NCBI GenBank assembly: GCA_030041385.1
Contig: JASHNY010000121.1
Location: 1 to 64,000, forward strand
Origin: Alphaproteobacteria bacterium
GTDB lineage: Bacteria > Pseudomonadota > Alphaproteobacteria > ATCC43930 > CGMCC-115725
Direction of reading: 5' to 3'
Length of the DNA: 64,000 nucleotides
Shown here: positions 20,102 through 30,921 of the stretch, in pieces
How positions within the stretch are numbered: the first letter of the stretch is position 1
How the letters are laid out: each line of letters begins with the position of its first letter
Position numbers and translations under genes: made by a program
Notes under the pieces: model-generated
Seen by the model: the letters and a program-made list of their open reading frames with translations, nothing else
What the model was told of the DNA's origin: nothing
Databases searched by the model: none

Positions 20102-20782
20102 ATGGCATTGACCCGACTCGATAGCGACGGACGCCACAAGGCCATCGTCGCGGCTGCGGTGCCGCTGTTTGCGCGCAAGGGGTTCGCCGGCACGACGACG
20201 CGCGAACTGGCCGAGGCGGCGGGCATTTCCGAGGGGTTGCTGTTCAAGCATTTCCCGTCGAAGGTAATGCTGTACCGCGAGATCCTGCGGCTCGGCTGCG
20301 AAGGGGACCCGGCGCTCGAGGAGCTGGCGACATTGCCGCCGTCGAGCGAGACCCTCGTCTGCATGGTTCGTTTCATGGTGCGCCGCTTCGTCCTCGGCGA
20401 CGAGGCGGCGCGCGCCGAGCTCGATTCGCGGCTGCGCCTGGTGTTGCACAGCTATCTCGAAGACGGAGCCTATGCGCGCGAATTGTACGAGACGATCGGG
20501 GCGCGGGTGATACCGCTGTTTGTTGCCTCGGTCGAAGCGGCCGTGGCGGCCGGCGATCTCGTGCCGGCTCCCGGCACCATCGCCAACGGCTTCTGGTTTG
20601 CCCAGAACGTCGCGGCAATGGTGGCTTTTGCCGCGCTGTCAGGGGATGGCTGCATCCCGTATCGCGGCACCCCGGAACAGATCGTCGACGAGGCCACCCG
20701 GTTCATTCTGCGCGGGATCGGCATGACCGAGGCGGCAATCGCCTCGACGCCCGCACGCCCGCTCGAGACGGCAGCCGACTAG
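20102..20782 (+). CDS. TetR/AcrR family transcriptional regulator
   Basis: AIVAAAVPLFARKGFAGTTTRELAEAAGISEGLLFKHFPSKVMLY HTH. Confidence 0.94.
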   Translation: MALTRLDSDGRHKAIVAAAVPLFARKGFAGTTTRELAEAAGISEGLLFKHFPSKVMLYREILRLGCEGDPALEELATLPPSSETLVCMVRFMVRRFVLGDEAARAELDSRLRLVLHSYLEDGAYARELYETIGARVIPLFVASVEAAVAAGDLVPAPGTIANGFWFAQNVAAMVAFAALSGDGCIPYRGTPEQIVDEATRFILRGIGMTEAAIASTPARPLETAAD

Positions 20783-20796
20783 CACGAGGCTATGGC

Positions 20797-22008
20797 ATGG
20801 ATGGCGATGTAAAGACTGCCCCGGCGGAGCCGCTGGCCCGGGCGCGCATCGACGAGCCCCGGCGCGCCGCGGCGCAGCCAAAGACCGTGCGCTGGCTCGT
20901 CATCGTCGGCCTGCTGATCGCGCTGGTTCTCGGCGGCCTCTACGGCTTCAATCGCTATCGCGCCCAGGCGATCGCCAGTTTCTTCGCCCATTCGAAGCCG
21001 CCGCCGGCGGAGATTTCGGCGGTTGTTGCGACCACCGAGGTGGTGCCTCGTCTGGCCCCCGGCATCGGCTCATTGACCGCGGTCCGCCAGGTGACGATCT
21101 CGCCCGAGGTCAGCGGCCGGGTCACCGCGATCATGTTCACCTCCGGCGCGACGGTCAAAGCCGGCGACAAGCTGGTCCAGATCAACGACGCGCCGGACCA
21201 GGGCGACCTGGCCAACTACCAGGCGCAGGCGCACATGGCGGAGATTACGCTGCAGCGCGCGCGGACCCTGGCCAGCCGCCAGTACGAATCGCAGCAGAAC
21301 GTCGACCAGGCGCGTGCCCAGCTCGATGAGGCCGCCGCGATGATTACCAAGACCCAGGCGATCATCGCGCAAAAGCTGATCCGCGCGCCGTTCGGCGGCC
21401 GCCTCGGGGTGCGCCAGATTAACCTCGGCCAATACCTCAACGCCGGTACGCCGATCGTCACCCTGACCGATCTGTCAACGCTTTACGTCAACTTCACGCT
21501 GCCGACGTCGCGCCGCGCCGAGATCGCGCCGGGCCAGCATGTCGCCGTCACCGCCGACGCCTTTCCCGGCCGCAAGTTCACCGCCGCGATCACCACGATC
21601 GAGCCGCAGATCAGCCCGTCCACCCGCACGATCCAGGTGCAGGCGACGATGGCGAACCCGGACGATCTGCTGTTCCCCGGCATGTTCGTCAACGCCGCGG
21701 TGGATCTTCCGCCGGGGCCGCCGGAGGTGGTGTTGCCGCAGACCGCCGTCACCTACACGCTCTACGGCGACAGCGTTTTCGTGATCCGCCCTGCGGGCAA
21801 GGATGCCGCCGGCAAGCCGATCCTCAAAGCATTTCGGGTGCCGGTAACGACGGGTGAGCGCTGGGACGGCAAGGTCGCGATCCTCGATGGGGTCAAGGCC
21901 GGCGAAGAGGTCGTCGCCGCCGGCCAGACCAAGGTGCAGGACGGGATCCAGGTCGCGGTCACCGGCAACCCGCCGCCGGCACCGCCCGAGCATCCAACCC
22001 TGCACTGA
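20797..22008 (+). CDS. RND efflux periplasmic adaptor subunit
   Basis: VTISPEVSGRVTAIMFTSGATVKAGDKLVQIND...IRAPFGGRLGVRQINLGQYLNAGTPIVTL. Confidence 0.94.
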   Translation: MDGDVKTAPAEPLARARIDEPRRAAAQPKTVRWLVIVGLLIALVLGGLYGFNRYRAQAIASFFAHSKPPPAEISAVVATTEVVPRLAPGIGSLTAVRQVTISPEVSGRVTAIMFTSGATVKAGDKLVQINDAPDQGDLANYQAQAHMAEITLQRARTLASRQYESQQNVDQARAQLDEAAAMITKTQAIIAQKLIRAPFGGRLGVRQINLGQYLNAGTPIVTLTDLSTLYVNFTLPTSRRAEIAPGQHVAVTADAFPGRKFTAAITTIEPQISPSTRTIQVQATMANPDDLLFPGMFVNAAVDLPPGPPEVVLPQTAVTYTLYGDSVFVIRPAGKDAAGKPILKAFRVPVTTGERWDGKVAILDGVKAGEEVVAAGQTKVQDGIQVAVTGNPPPAPPEHPTLH

Positions 22009-22020
22009 CGGGTTCCGGCC

Positions 22021-25000
22021 GTGCGCTTTACCGATCTCTTCGTCAAACGGCCGGTGCTGGCGCTGGTCGTCAGCCTGCTGATCCTGCTGATCGGGTTGCG
22101 GGCGATGTTCAGCCTGCCGATCCGCCAGTTTCCCAAACTGTCGAACACCACGATCACCATCACCACGACCTATCCCGGCGCCTCGCCGCAGCTGATGCAG
22201 GGGTTCATCACGACGCCGATCGAGCAGGCGGTGGCGACGGCGGAGGGCATCGACTACCTGACCTCGTCCTCGGTTCTCGGCACCAGCACGGTCACCGCGT
22301 ACATCAAGCTCGATTACGACCCCAACCAGGCGCTGACCGAAGTCATGGCCAAGGTGCAGCAGGTCAAATACCTGATGCCTCCCGAGGCCCAGGACCCGGT
22401 CATCTTCAAATCCACCGGCCAGACGACCGATGTGATGTATATCGGGTTTTCCAGCCCGGAGTTGTCGAGCGCGGCGATTTCCGACTACCTGACCCGGGTG
22501 GTGCAGCCGCTGTTGTCGACGGTCGACGGCGTCGCCTCGGCCGACATTCTCGGCGGCCAGACGTTTGCGATGCGGCTGTGGCTCGACCCGGCGCGAATGG
22601 CGGCACGCGGGATTTCCGCCGATGACGTCGCCAACGCGATCCGCGCCAACAACTTCCAGGCCGCGCCGGGACAGGCCAAGGGCTATTACACGATCACCAA
22701 TATCGACGCCCATACCGGCCTCGAAAACATCGACCAGTTCAAGCGCATGATCGTCAAATCCGCGGACGGTGCGGTGGTGCGGATGGAGGACATCGCCACC
22801 GTAACGCTCGGCGCCCAGAACTGGACCTCGAGCGTGGCGATGAACGGCCAGCACGCCGTGTTCATCGGCATCCAGGCGACGCCGGACGGCAACCCGCTGT
22901 CGCTGGTCGCCGGGGTACGGGCGATACTGCCGGCGATGCAGCGCACCTTGCCGCCCTCGGTCAAGATGAAGATCGCCTATGATTCGACCCGGTTCATCCA
23001 GGCCTCGCTGTCCGAGGTCAGATGGAGCCTGGGGATGGCGGTCGGCATCGTCGTCGCGGTGATCTTTCTGTTCCTCGGCAGCGTGCGCTCGGTGTTGATC
23101 CCGATCGTCACGATCCCGCTGTCGCTGGTCGGCGCCGGCACCCTGATGGCGGCGCTCGGCTTCAGCCTAAACTTGCTGACGTTGCTGGCCTTCGTTCTGG
23201 CGATCGGGCTTGTGGTCGATGACGCGATCGTCGTCGTCGAAAACGTCTACCGCCACATCGAGGAAGGCAAGAGCCCGGCGCAGGCGGCGTTGATCGGGGC
23301 GCGCGAGATCGCCAGCCCGGTCATCTCGATGACGCTGACCCTGGCCGCGGTCTATGCCCCGATCGGCTTTCTCGGCGGCGTCACCGGTGCCTTGTTCCGG
23401 GAGTTTGCCTTTACCCTGGCCGGCGCCGTGCTGATCTCGGGCGTCATCGCGGTCACGCTGTCGCCGATGATGTGCTCGCTGCTGCTGAGCCAGACGATGG
23501 CGCAGGGCTGGTTTGCCCGGGTTATCGACCGCGGCTTTTCGCGGCTCGCGGCGGCCTATGGGCGGCGGCTCGACCGATCGCTCGATTATCGCCCGGTGAC
23601 CGCCCTGTTCGCCCTCGCCGTGTTCGTGGCGATCGGGTTCATGTACATGAACACCAAATCGGAATTGGCGCCGCAAGAGGACCAGGGAGTGCTGTTTGCG
23701 CTGACCAAGGCGCCGCAATACTCCAACCTCGACTACCAGGACGCCTACGGCCAGGAGATCGACAAGGCCCTCGCCTCGTTCCCCGAATCGGAATTGCGCT
23801 TTGTCGTCAACGGACGGTTCGGGCCGAACCAGGGCATCGCCGGCTTCATCCTGAAACCGTGGGACGAGCGCACCCGCACCGCACAGCAGATCCAGCCGCT
23901 GTTGCAGAAGAAACTCAACAGCATCGAAGGCATGAGCATCTTCGTCTTTTCGCTGCCGCCGCTGCCCGCCTCGATCGGCGGCTTACCGGTGCAGATGGTG
24001 ATCTCGTCCACCGGCAGCTACCAGTCGATCTACAGCGCGATGGAGAAGCTCAAGGCGGCAGCACGCAAGAGCGGGCTGTTCATCGTCGTCGACAGCGACC
24101 TCGCCTTCGACCAGCCGACGATCCGTGTCGATATCGACCGCGCCAAGGCGAACGAACTCGGCGTGACGATGCAATCGATCGGCGACACCTTGGCGCTGAT
24201 GGTCGGCGAGAACTATGTCAACCGTTTCAATCTCGAAGGCTACAGCTACGAGGTGATCCCGCAAGTACCGCGCACCGACCGCCTCAACCCGGAGACGCTG
24301 ACGCAATACTACGTCAAATCGGCGACGGACGGCATGGTGCCGCTGTCGAATCTCGTCCGTGTCAGCCTGGTCTCGGCGCCGAATGCGCTGACCCAATACA
24401 ACCAGCTCAACTCGGCGACGTTCCAGGCCGTGCCGATGCCCGGCGTGACCCAGGGCCAGGCCGTCGATTTCCTCGAGCAGCAGGCAGATTTGCTGCCGCG
24501 CGGCTTCCGCCACGACTACCTGTCGGATTCGCGGCAATACGTGCAGGAAGGCCATGCACTGGTGTTCACCTTCATCTTCGCGCTGATCATCATCTTCCTG
24601 GTATTGGCGGCGCAGTTCGAAAGCCTGCGCGACCCGTTTGTCATCCTCGTCAGCGTGCCGATGTCGATATGCGGGGCGCTGATACCGCTGTTTTTCGGCC
24701 TGGCGACGATGAACATCTACACCCAGGTCGGCCTCGTTACGTTGATCGGGCTCATATCGAAGCACGGCATCCTGATGGTCGAGTTCGCCAACCAGCTTCA
24801 GCTCAACGAAGGGCTGGGCCGGCGCCAGGCGATCGAGCGGGCGGCGCGGGTTCGGCTGCGGCCGATCCTGATGACGACGGCGGCGATGGTCGTCGGCCTG
24901 TTCCCGCTATTGACCGCGACCGGCGCCGGCGCGGCCAGCCGCTTCTCGATCGGTGTCGTGGTCGTCGCCGGCATGTCGATCGGCACGCTGTTTACGCTGT

Positions 25001-25092
25001 TCGTATTGCCGGCCGTCTACACCGTGTTGGCCAAGGATCACCTCGCCGCCGCCCACTCGGTCCGCACCCGCGAACTCGCCGAATTGTCATAG
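22021..25092 (+). CDS. RND efflux transporter permease (AcrB/MexF-like)
   Basis: FVKRPVLALVVSLLILLIGLRAMFSLPIRQFPKLSNTTITITTTYPGAS; full-length 1023 aa. Confidence 0.96.
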   Translation: MRFTDLFVKRPVLALVVSLLILLIGLRAMFSLPIRQFPKLSNTTITITTTYPGASPQLMQGFITTPIEQAVATAEGIDYLTSSSVLGTSTVTAYIKLDYDPNQALTEVMAKVQQVKYLMPPEAQDPVIFKSTGQTTDVMYIGFSSPELSSAAISDYLTRVVQPLLSTVDGVASADILGGQTFAMRLWLDPARMAARGISADDVANAIRANNFQAAPGQAKGYYTITNIDAHTGLENIDQFKRMIVKSADGAVVRMEDIATVTLGAQNWTSSVAMNGQHAVFIGIQATPDGNPLSLVAGVRAILPAMQRTLPPSVKMKIAYDSTRFIQASLSEVRWSLGMAVGIVVAVIFLFLGSVRSVLIPIVTIPLSLVGAGTLMAALGFSLNLLTLLAFVLAIGLVVDDAIVVVENVYRHIEEGKSPAQAALIGAREIASPVISMTLTLAAVYAPIGFLGGVTGALFREFAFTLAGAVLISGVIAVTLSPMMCSLLLSQTMAQGWFARVIDRGFSRLAAAYGRRLDRSLDYRPVTALFALAVFVAIGFMYMNTKSELAPQEDQGVLFALTKAPQYSNLDYQDAYGQEIDKALASFPESELRFVVNGRFGPNQGIAGFILKPWDERTRTAQQIQPLLQKKLNSIEGMSIFVFSLPPLPASIGGLPVQMVISSTGSYQSIYSAMEKLKAAARKSGLFIVVDSDLAFDQPTIRVDIDRAKANELGVTMQSIGDTLALMVGENYVNRFNLEGYSYEVIPQVPRTDRLNPETLTQYYVKSATDGMVPLSNLVRVSLVSAPNALTQYNQLNSATFQAVPMPGVTQGQAVDFLEQQADLLPRGFRHDYLSDSRQYVQEGHALVFTFIFALIIIFLVLAAQFESLRDPFVILVSVPMSICGALIPLFFGLATMNIYTQVGLVTLIGLISKHGILMVEFANQLQLNEGLGRRQAIERAARVRLRPILMTTAAMVVGLFPLLTATGAGAASRFSIGVVVVAGMSIGTLFTLFVLPAVYTVLAKDHLAAAHSVRTRELAELS

Positions 25093-26436
25093 GGCGCGGC
25101 GGCCTCGCCGGATCAGCCGCAGCGTCAGCAGGGTAGCGACCGAGGCCAACCCGAGGATGAAGCCCCACCACAGCCCGATCGGCCCGAACCCGAGCGGAAA
25201 CGCGAGAGCCCAGCCGCCGGCGAAGCCGACGCCCCAATAGCCGAAGGCGCCGAGCAGCAGCGGCACCGTGGTGTCTTGGTAGCCGCGCAAGGCCCCGGCT
25301 GCGACCGTCTGCGCCCCGTCGACGACCTGGAACCCCGCCGCGAACGACAGGAACCGCACGGCAAGCGCGACCAGCTTGCGATTGGCCGGGTCGCCGGTGG
25401 CGACATAGGCGCCGACGATCGCCCGCGGCATCGTCCACAGCACCAATGCCGCGGCGGCCATGAAGGCGACGCCGAGGGAAAGCGCAACAAACGCGGCTCG
25501 CCGCGCCGCCGCCGGCGTGCCGGCGCCGCGCTCGGCCGCCACCCGCACCGTCGCCGCCTGGCCGATGCCGAGCGGGACCATGAAGGTGATGCTGGCGCAG
25601 TTGATCGCAACCTGGTGCGCGGCCAGCGCATCGGCGCCGAACAGCCCCATCAGCACCGCCGAGAACACGAAGACCCCAATCTCGACCGCCTGCAAGCCGC
25701 CGATCGGCAGGCCGAGTGCGAGGATGCCGCGAATGTCGCCGGCGACCTCGGACACCCGGCCGCGCAGGCGCGGCGCGGCACGGCGCCGCCGCAATCTCCA
25801 CAGCGTCGCGGCGAGGCCCAGAAACATCAGCCATTGCACGCTCGCCGAGGCCGTGGCGGAACCCACCAAACCCAGCCGCGGCGCGCCAAGATGGCCGAAA
25901 ACCAGCAGCCAGTTCAGCGCGATATTGGCCGGGACGCAGAGCGCCAGCACGATCATCACCGGGCGCGTCCGCGACATCGCCGCGAGCAGGCTGCGCAGCA
26001 CGGCAAAGCCGACGACCCCTGGCGCGCCCCAGGCCACCGTATGCAGGAAGCGGCCGATCTCGCGGGACAGCGCCGGGTTGTAGCCGAGCAGATCGAGAAG
26101 GCGCGGCGCCTCCAGCGTCGCCGCCACGACCGGTGCCGCGAGCAGCGCCGCCAGAACCAGCCCGCTGCCGCCGATCCGCCCCGCCGCTTCCCGGTCGCCG
26201 GCGCCGATGGCATAGGCGGCGAGCGGCGCGACCGCGTTGAGCACGCCCTGGCAGATGACGACGCTGGTGAAATAAAACCCGCCGCCGAGCGCCACCGCGG
26301 CCAGCGGCACCGCGCCGAGCGAGCCCACCATCACCGTGTCGGTCACCGACATCGCCATCTGCGACAGGTTGGCGGCGGCAAGCGGCACGGCGAGAGCCAG
26401 CGTCGCGCGGATCTCGAAAAGGATGGAGGGGCGCAT
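25087..26436 (-). CDS. MATE family efflux transporter
   Basis: RATLALAVPLAAANLSQMAMSVTDTVMVGSLGAVPLAAVALGGGFYFT. Confidence 0.93.
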   Translation of the reverse strand: MRPSILFEIRATLALAVPLAAANLSQMAMSVTDTVMVGSLGAVPLAAVALGGGFYFTSVVICQGVLNAVAPLAAYAIGAGDREAAGRIGGSGLVLAALLAAPVVAATLEAPRLLDLLGYNPALSREIGRFLHTVAWGAPGVVGFAVLRSLLAAMSRTRPVMIVLALCVPANIALNWLLVFGHLGAPRLGLVGSATASASVQWLMFLGLAATLWRLRRRRAAPRLRGRVSEVAGDIRGILALGLPIGGLQAVEIGVFVFSAVLMGLFGADALAAHQVAINCASITFMVPLGIGQAATVRVAAERGAGTPAAARRAAFVALSLGVAFMAAAALVLWTMPRAIVGAYVATGDPANRKLVALAVRFLSFAAGFQVVDGAQTVAAGALRGYQDTTVPLLLGAFGYWGVGFAGGWALAFPLGFGPIGLWWGFILGLASVATLLTLRLIRRGRRAL

Positions 26437-26552
26437 CGAGCCGCCGTGCTTAGCGGCCGCCGCCGCGCCGGTCAATCCGGCCGGGCCGGTTTGACCGACT
26501 TCGACAATCGCCCTAGATTTTCGCGGCACACCGGATGAGGAGGGAACCCGCC

Positions 26553-27407
26553 ATGGCGTTCACGATCACGCCGCTGACCGCGCATACCGGCGCCGAGGTG
26601 AGGGGGGTGGACCTGGCCCGGCCGCTCGACCCGGAAACCGCGGCGGCGCTCAACCTCGCCTGGGCGCAATTCCACGTGCTGGTGATCCGCGACCAGCGCT
26701 ACGACCCGTCGGACTTCATGCGCGCCGCACAGGTCTTCGGCACGTTGCTCCAGCACCACCAGCGGGAAATGCACGTGCCCCGCTTCCCAGAGATGTACTT
26801 CGTCTCCAACGAGCAGACCGTGCCGGGCAAGCGCTTTATCGCCGGCGAGACCTTTCACACCGACCACTCGAACCACCCGGCGCCGCCGAAGGCGACGATC
26901 CTTTACCCGGTGTCATTGCCGAGCAGCGGCGGCGACACCCAGTACGTCAACATGCATCTGGCCTATGACGAACTGCCCGAGGCGATGAAGCGCCGCATCG
27001 ACGGGCTGAAGGCGGTGCATGTGTATCTGAGCAAGTACAGCCCGCGCGAGTTGCGGCCGCTGAGCGAGGACAGCCGCAAGGTTCTGCCGCCGCCGGGCAT
27101 CCATCCGCTGGTGCGGGTGCACCCGGACAACGGCCGCAAGGCATTGTTTCTGAACCCCGTGCGGATCGAATCGATCATCGGCATGCCGGACGACGAGGCG
27201 CTCGACCTCGTCGCCGAATTGATGGCGCACGCCACGCAACGGACGTACGAGTACCGGCACCAATGGCACTATGGCGACATGGTGATCTGGGACAACCGCA
27301 GCGTCATGCACAAGGCCAACCCGGATTACGACATGAGCGAGCGGCGCTACCTGTATCGCCTGATGCTGCAGGGCGAGGTGCCGATCCCGGTCGAGGCGGC
27401 GGCATAG
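26553..27407 (+). CDS. TauD/TfdA family 2-oxoglutarate-dependent dioxygenase
   Basis: GAEVRGVDLARPL..., ETFHTDHSNHPAPPKATILYP (HxD), WDNRSVMHKANPDYD. Confidence 0.93.
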   Translation: MAFTITPLTAHTGAEVRGVDLARPLDPETAAALNLAWAQFHVLVIRDQRYDPSDFMRAAQVFGTLLQHHQREMHVPRFPEMYFVSNEQTVPGKRFIAGETFHTDHSNHPAPPKATILYPVSLPSSGGDTQYVNMHLAYDELPEAMKRRIDGLKAVHVYLSKYSPRELRPLSEDSRKVLPPPGIHPLVRVHPDNGRKALFLNPVRIESIIGMPDDEALDLVAELMAHATQRTYEYRHQWHYGDMVIWDNRSVMHKANPDYDMSERRYLYRLMLQGEVPIPVEAAA

Positions 27408-27497
27408 TCCATCACCCGCCGCCTCCCGATTGCCGCGCCGGCGGCACGGGGTCTTGGTGTCGTCAGTGCGACATCAAGACCGGGTCGTCCTCGAAAG

Positions 27498-29018
27498 TCA
27501 GTTTTCCTCTGCCAGGAACCGGCGCAACTCGGTTTTCAGCACCTTGCCGTAATTGTTTTTCGGCAAGGTTTCGACGGCGTGGTAGCGGCGCGGCCGCTTG
27601 AACCGGGCGATATGATCGAGGCACAGCCGGTCGAGCTCTGCGTTCGCTACGGTCGCGCCGGCGCGGGCAACAACGAAGGCGACGACCTCCTCGCCCCATT
27701 CGGGATGGGGGCGGCCGACCACCGATACCTCCGCCACATCGGGATGGCGCAACAACACCTCTTCGATCTCGCGCGGATAGATGTTGCTGCCGCCGCTGAT
27801 GATCATGTCCTTGGCGCGGTCGCGCAAGGTAACCAGCCCATCCGCGTCCATGGCGCCGAGGTCGCCGGTATGGAGCCAGCCGCCGCGCAGGGTTTCGGCG
27901 CTGGCCTCGGGGTTGCGCCAATATCCCTCCATGACGCAGTCGCTTTTGGTGGCGATTTCGCCGATCTCGCCGGGCGGGAGTTCGGCGTCGTTCTCGTCGA
28001 CCACCTTGACCAGGACCCCGTTGCGCGCATAGCCGCACGAGGCGAGCCGCCGGCGCCAATTGCCGGTGCCGTCGTCGATATGGGCGCGCTGCGGCAGGCC
28101 GGTGATCGTCATCGGCGATTCGCCCTGGCCGTAAAGCTGGTAGAGGCGCGGCCCGAACAGGCCAAGCGCCCGCTCCAGATCGGCGACGTACATCGGGCCA
28201 CCGCCGTAGTAGATCGTCTTGAGGTTGGCGAGGTCGGCGGCGGCGGTCTGCGGCGCGTGGACGAGACGGGTCAGCATCGTCGGCGCGGCAAACAGCGATA
28301 CCGAGCGATGCCGCGCGACGATGTCGAGCACGGCATCGACATCGAAGTGCGGCAATACGATCTGCCGCGCGCCTTGCAACAAAAAAGGCAGCGCATAAAG
28401 CCCCGCGCCATGCGACACCGGCGCCGCCAACAAATGCGTGTCGCGCTCGTCGACCTGGTCGATATCGGCGTAATAGCACTGGCTCATGAACAACAAGGTG
28501 CGGTGGGTTAATACCGCGCCCTTGGGCCGGCCGGTGGTGCCGCTGGTGTAGAACAGCCAGGCGCGGTCGGTCGCCTGGCCCGCAGCCGGGGCCAAAGGCT
28601 CGGCCGCAAAGAGCGCGTCGTAGCGCGCGGTGCGGGTCGACACCACCTCGGCGAGACCCGGCACCGCGTGTTCCAGCGGCGCCAGCGCCTCGGCCAATGC
28701 CGGAGTCGCCACCAACAGCCGCGCCCCGGAATCGGCGGCGATGTATTCGACTTCGCGCGGGTGCAGCCGGGCGTTGGCCGGCACCGCGCACAGCCCGGCG
28801 GCCCAGCAGCCGAGCAGGAGTTCGAAGAATTCGCTGCAGTTTTCGAGGCTGAGGATCACCCGGTCGCCGGGCATCAGCCCGAGCCCGCGCAATCCCCCGG
28901 CGAGACGCGCCGCCCGCCCGGCCAATTCGCGATAATTCCAGCTGTGCCCGTCGTCCCCGACCGCGGGAGCTTCCGGCAGCCGCCGCGCCACGTCGAACAC
29001 CAGCGAAGCCAGGTTCAT
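27498..29018 (-). CDS. AMP-dependent synthetase/acyl-CoA ligase
   Basis: LFYTSGTTGRPKGAVLTHR, YGQGESPMTITG, GWLHTGDLGAMDADG. Confidence 0.93.
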   Translation of the reverse strand: MNLASLVFDVARRLPEAPAVGDDGHSWNYRELAGRAARLAGGLRGLGLMPGDRVILSLENCSEFFELLLGCWAAGLCAVPANARLHPREVEYIAADSGARLLVATPALAEALAPLEHAVPGLAEVVSTRTARYDALFAAEPLAPAAGQATDRAWLFYTSGTTGRPKGAVLTHRTLLFMSQCYYADIDQVDERDTHLLAAPVSHGAGLYALPFLLQGARQIVLPHFDVDAVLDIVARHRSVSLFAAPTMLTRLVHAPQTAAADLANLKTIYYGGGPMYVADLERALGLFGPRLYQLYGQGESPMTITGLPQRAHIDDGTGNWRRRLASCGYARNGVLVKVVDENDAELPPGEIGEIATKSDCVMEGYWRNPEASAETLRGGWLHTGDLGAMDADGLVTLRDRAKDMIISGGSNIYPREIEEVLLRHPDVAEVSVVGRPHPEWGEEVVAFVVARAGATVANAELDRLCLDHIARFKRPRRYHAVETLPKNNYGKVLKTELRRFLAEEN

Positions 29019-29056
29019 CGGTGCCCCGTCCCGCGCCGTTTCCTGGCCGGAACATA

Positions 29057-29141
29057 GTCATTGCGAGCGCAGCGAGGCAATCTCCTTACGGCGCACGCGG
29101 ACGGGGATCGCCATGGCGCCCGGCAGGCGCCCCGCAATGAC
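29057..29141. repeat. Extragenic palindromic repeat
   Basis: GTCATTGCGagcgcagcgaggcaatc ... CGCAATGAC, 9-bp perfect terminal inverted repeat in intergenic space. Confidence 0.65.
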
Positions 29142-29151
29142 GCCTTTCCCG

Positions 29152-30021
29152 TTACGCGGCGCCGTATTTCCTGAACCAGGCGAGCATCAGCGCCCAGCCA
29201 TCCTTGGCATCAGCGGCGCGGTAGCTCGGCCGGTAGTCGGCGTTGAAGCCGTGCGGCGCATCGGGATAGATCTTGTATTCGCAAACATGGCCCGCCGCGG
29301 TGCACGCGGCCTGGCGCTTTTCGATCGTCTCCTTCGGGATGCTCGGGTCCTGGCCGCCGTAGAGCGCGAGCACCGGGCATTTGATCTGGGCGGCGACATC
29401 GGCCGGGTTCTGCGGCACCAGCGCGGTGATCTGGCGGTCGGGGCCGTACCACGCCACCGCAGCCTTCAGGTTCGGGTTGTGCGCGGCATACATCCAGGTG
29501 GCAAAGCCGCCCCAGCAGAACCCGGTGACGCCGAGCCGGGCCGTATCGGCCTTGCCGGTCGATTTGGCATAGGCGGCAGTCGCGTCGAGATCGCTCATCA
29601 CCTCGGCGGTCGGCACCTTGGCGACGATGTCGGTGATCAATTTCGGGAGGTCGGTGTATTTCGACGGGTCGCCCTGGCGCGCATAGAGCGCAGGCGCGAT
29701 CGCGTAATAGCCGAGCTTGCCAAACCGCCGGCACAAATCCTTGATGTGCTCGTGAACGCCCAACACTTCCTGGATCACCAGCACGGTCGGAAACGGGCCG
29801 CCGCTATCGGGCATCGCGCGATAGGCGGGGATGGCGCCGTCCGCGGTCGGCACCTTGACTTCCCCGGCCGCGAGCCCGCTGGTGTCGGTGGTGATCATCT
29901 CCGCCGAAAGCGGTCCCGCCGCGGCGGCAAAGCCGCTCGCCAGCGACGTCATCACAAAGCCGCGGCGCGACCAGTTCGTGCGCGGCGCCATGACCTGCAA
30001 TTCGGGCGCAGAAGTGTCCAC
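29152..30021 (-). CDS. Dienelactone hydrolase family protein, Tat signal
   Basis: SRRGFVMTSLASGFAAAAG; VTGFCWGGFATWMYAAH nucleophile elbow; probable GTG start with GGGAGG RBS. Confidence 0.9.
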   Translation of the reverse strand: MDTSAPELQVMAPRTNWSRRGFVMTSLASGFAAAAGPLSAEMITTDTSGLAAGEVKVPTADGAIPAYRAMPDSGGPFPTVLVIQEVLGVHEHIKDLCRRFGKLGYYAIAPALYARQGDPSKYTDLPKLITDIVAKVPTAEVMSDLDATAAYAKSTGKADTARLGVTGFCWGGFATWMYAAHNPNLKAAVAWYGPDRQITALVPQNPADVAAQIKCPVLALYGGQDPSIPKETIEKRQAACTAAGHVCEYKIYPDAPHGFNADYRPSYRAADAKDGWALMLAWFRKYGAA

Positions 30022-30117
30022 GGCATCCTCCCGATCCTGGTGTGGTCGAAAGGATAGGGCCGGCCTCGGCGCCGCGGTAGCGGCCCTCACCAGGAGTTGA
30101 TTGCGGGAACGACCTGG

Positions 30118-30411
30118 CTAGCCGGCGGCCTTCTTTGCCGCGGCAATGGCGACGCGGCGCTTCAGCCGGCGGATTTCCGGCGACGATTCGCGGGCAGACA
30201 CGGTCTTGAGGAACGCATCGAGGCCGCCGCGGTGCTCGATCGTGCGCAGCGCCGCCGTGCTCAGCCGCAGCCGCACCACGCCGAGCGTATCCGACAAAAC
30301 CGAGGTGGTCTGCAGGTTGGGCAGAAACCGCCGCTTGGTCTTGATGTTGGAATGGCTGACATTATGGCCGACCTGGACACCTTTGCCGGTGACGGGGCAT
30401 TTGCGGGCCAT
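30118..30411 (-). CDS. rpmB: 50S ribosomal protein L28
   Basis: [34 protein letters not shown]. Confidence 0.97.
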   Translation of the reverse strand: MARKCPVTGKGVQVGHNVSHSNIKTKRRFLPNLQTTSVLSDTLGVVRLRLSTAALRTIEHRGGLDAFLKTVSARESSPEIRRLKRRVAIAAAKKAAG

Positions 30412-30501
30412 GCGGCACCTCGACGCTGTCTCGCACAAACGACGCACCGCGGCCCGAATGCGCCGCGGGAGCGCGGTTTCTAGATTGCCCGCGCGGCGCG
30501 G

Positions 30502-30879
30502 TCAAGCGCCGCGCGCATCCCGGTGGCGGCGCAGCACATCGAGGCGCAACGGCTGCGGCGCCCCGAGCCACAACGCATGGGCGGTATGGTCGGCGTAGGA
30601 ATCGCCGGTCTGCGGATGAACCAGCACGTTCAATTCGCCGCGGTTGAGCATCAGCCACGGCACGAATGTCGGGAAATCCTCGACGGCAAAGACGACCTGG
30701 TACATGGCGACGCCGTGCGGTCCGACCGGCTCGTCGTGCCAGGAGCCGATCCGCGTGTGCGCAAAGCGCTCGCCGATGCGGTCGCGCAATTGCGCGGCGG
30801 CCGCCCGCGTCGTCGGCGGGTCATAATAGATATGCGCGTGATAGCCGGTGATCGACGCAGGGTCGCGAGCTGCCTCCAT
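30502..30879 (-). CDS. DOPA 4,5-dioxygenase family protein
   Basis: YHAHIYYDPPTTRAAAAQLRDRI...LNRGELNVLVHPQTGDSYADHTAHALWLG. Confidence 0.9.
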   Translation of the reverse strand: MEAARDPASITGYHAHIYYDPPTTRAAAAQLRDRIGERFAHTRIGSWHDEPVGPHGVAMYQVVFAVEDFPTFVPWLMLNRGELNVLVHPQTGDSYADHTAHALWLGAPQPLRLDVLRRHRDARGA

Positions 30880-30921
30880 GTCGGTCTCCTTCCGGTTCGG
30901 CGCCCGCGCTGGGGCGCGGTT

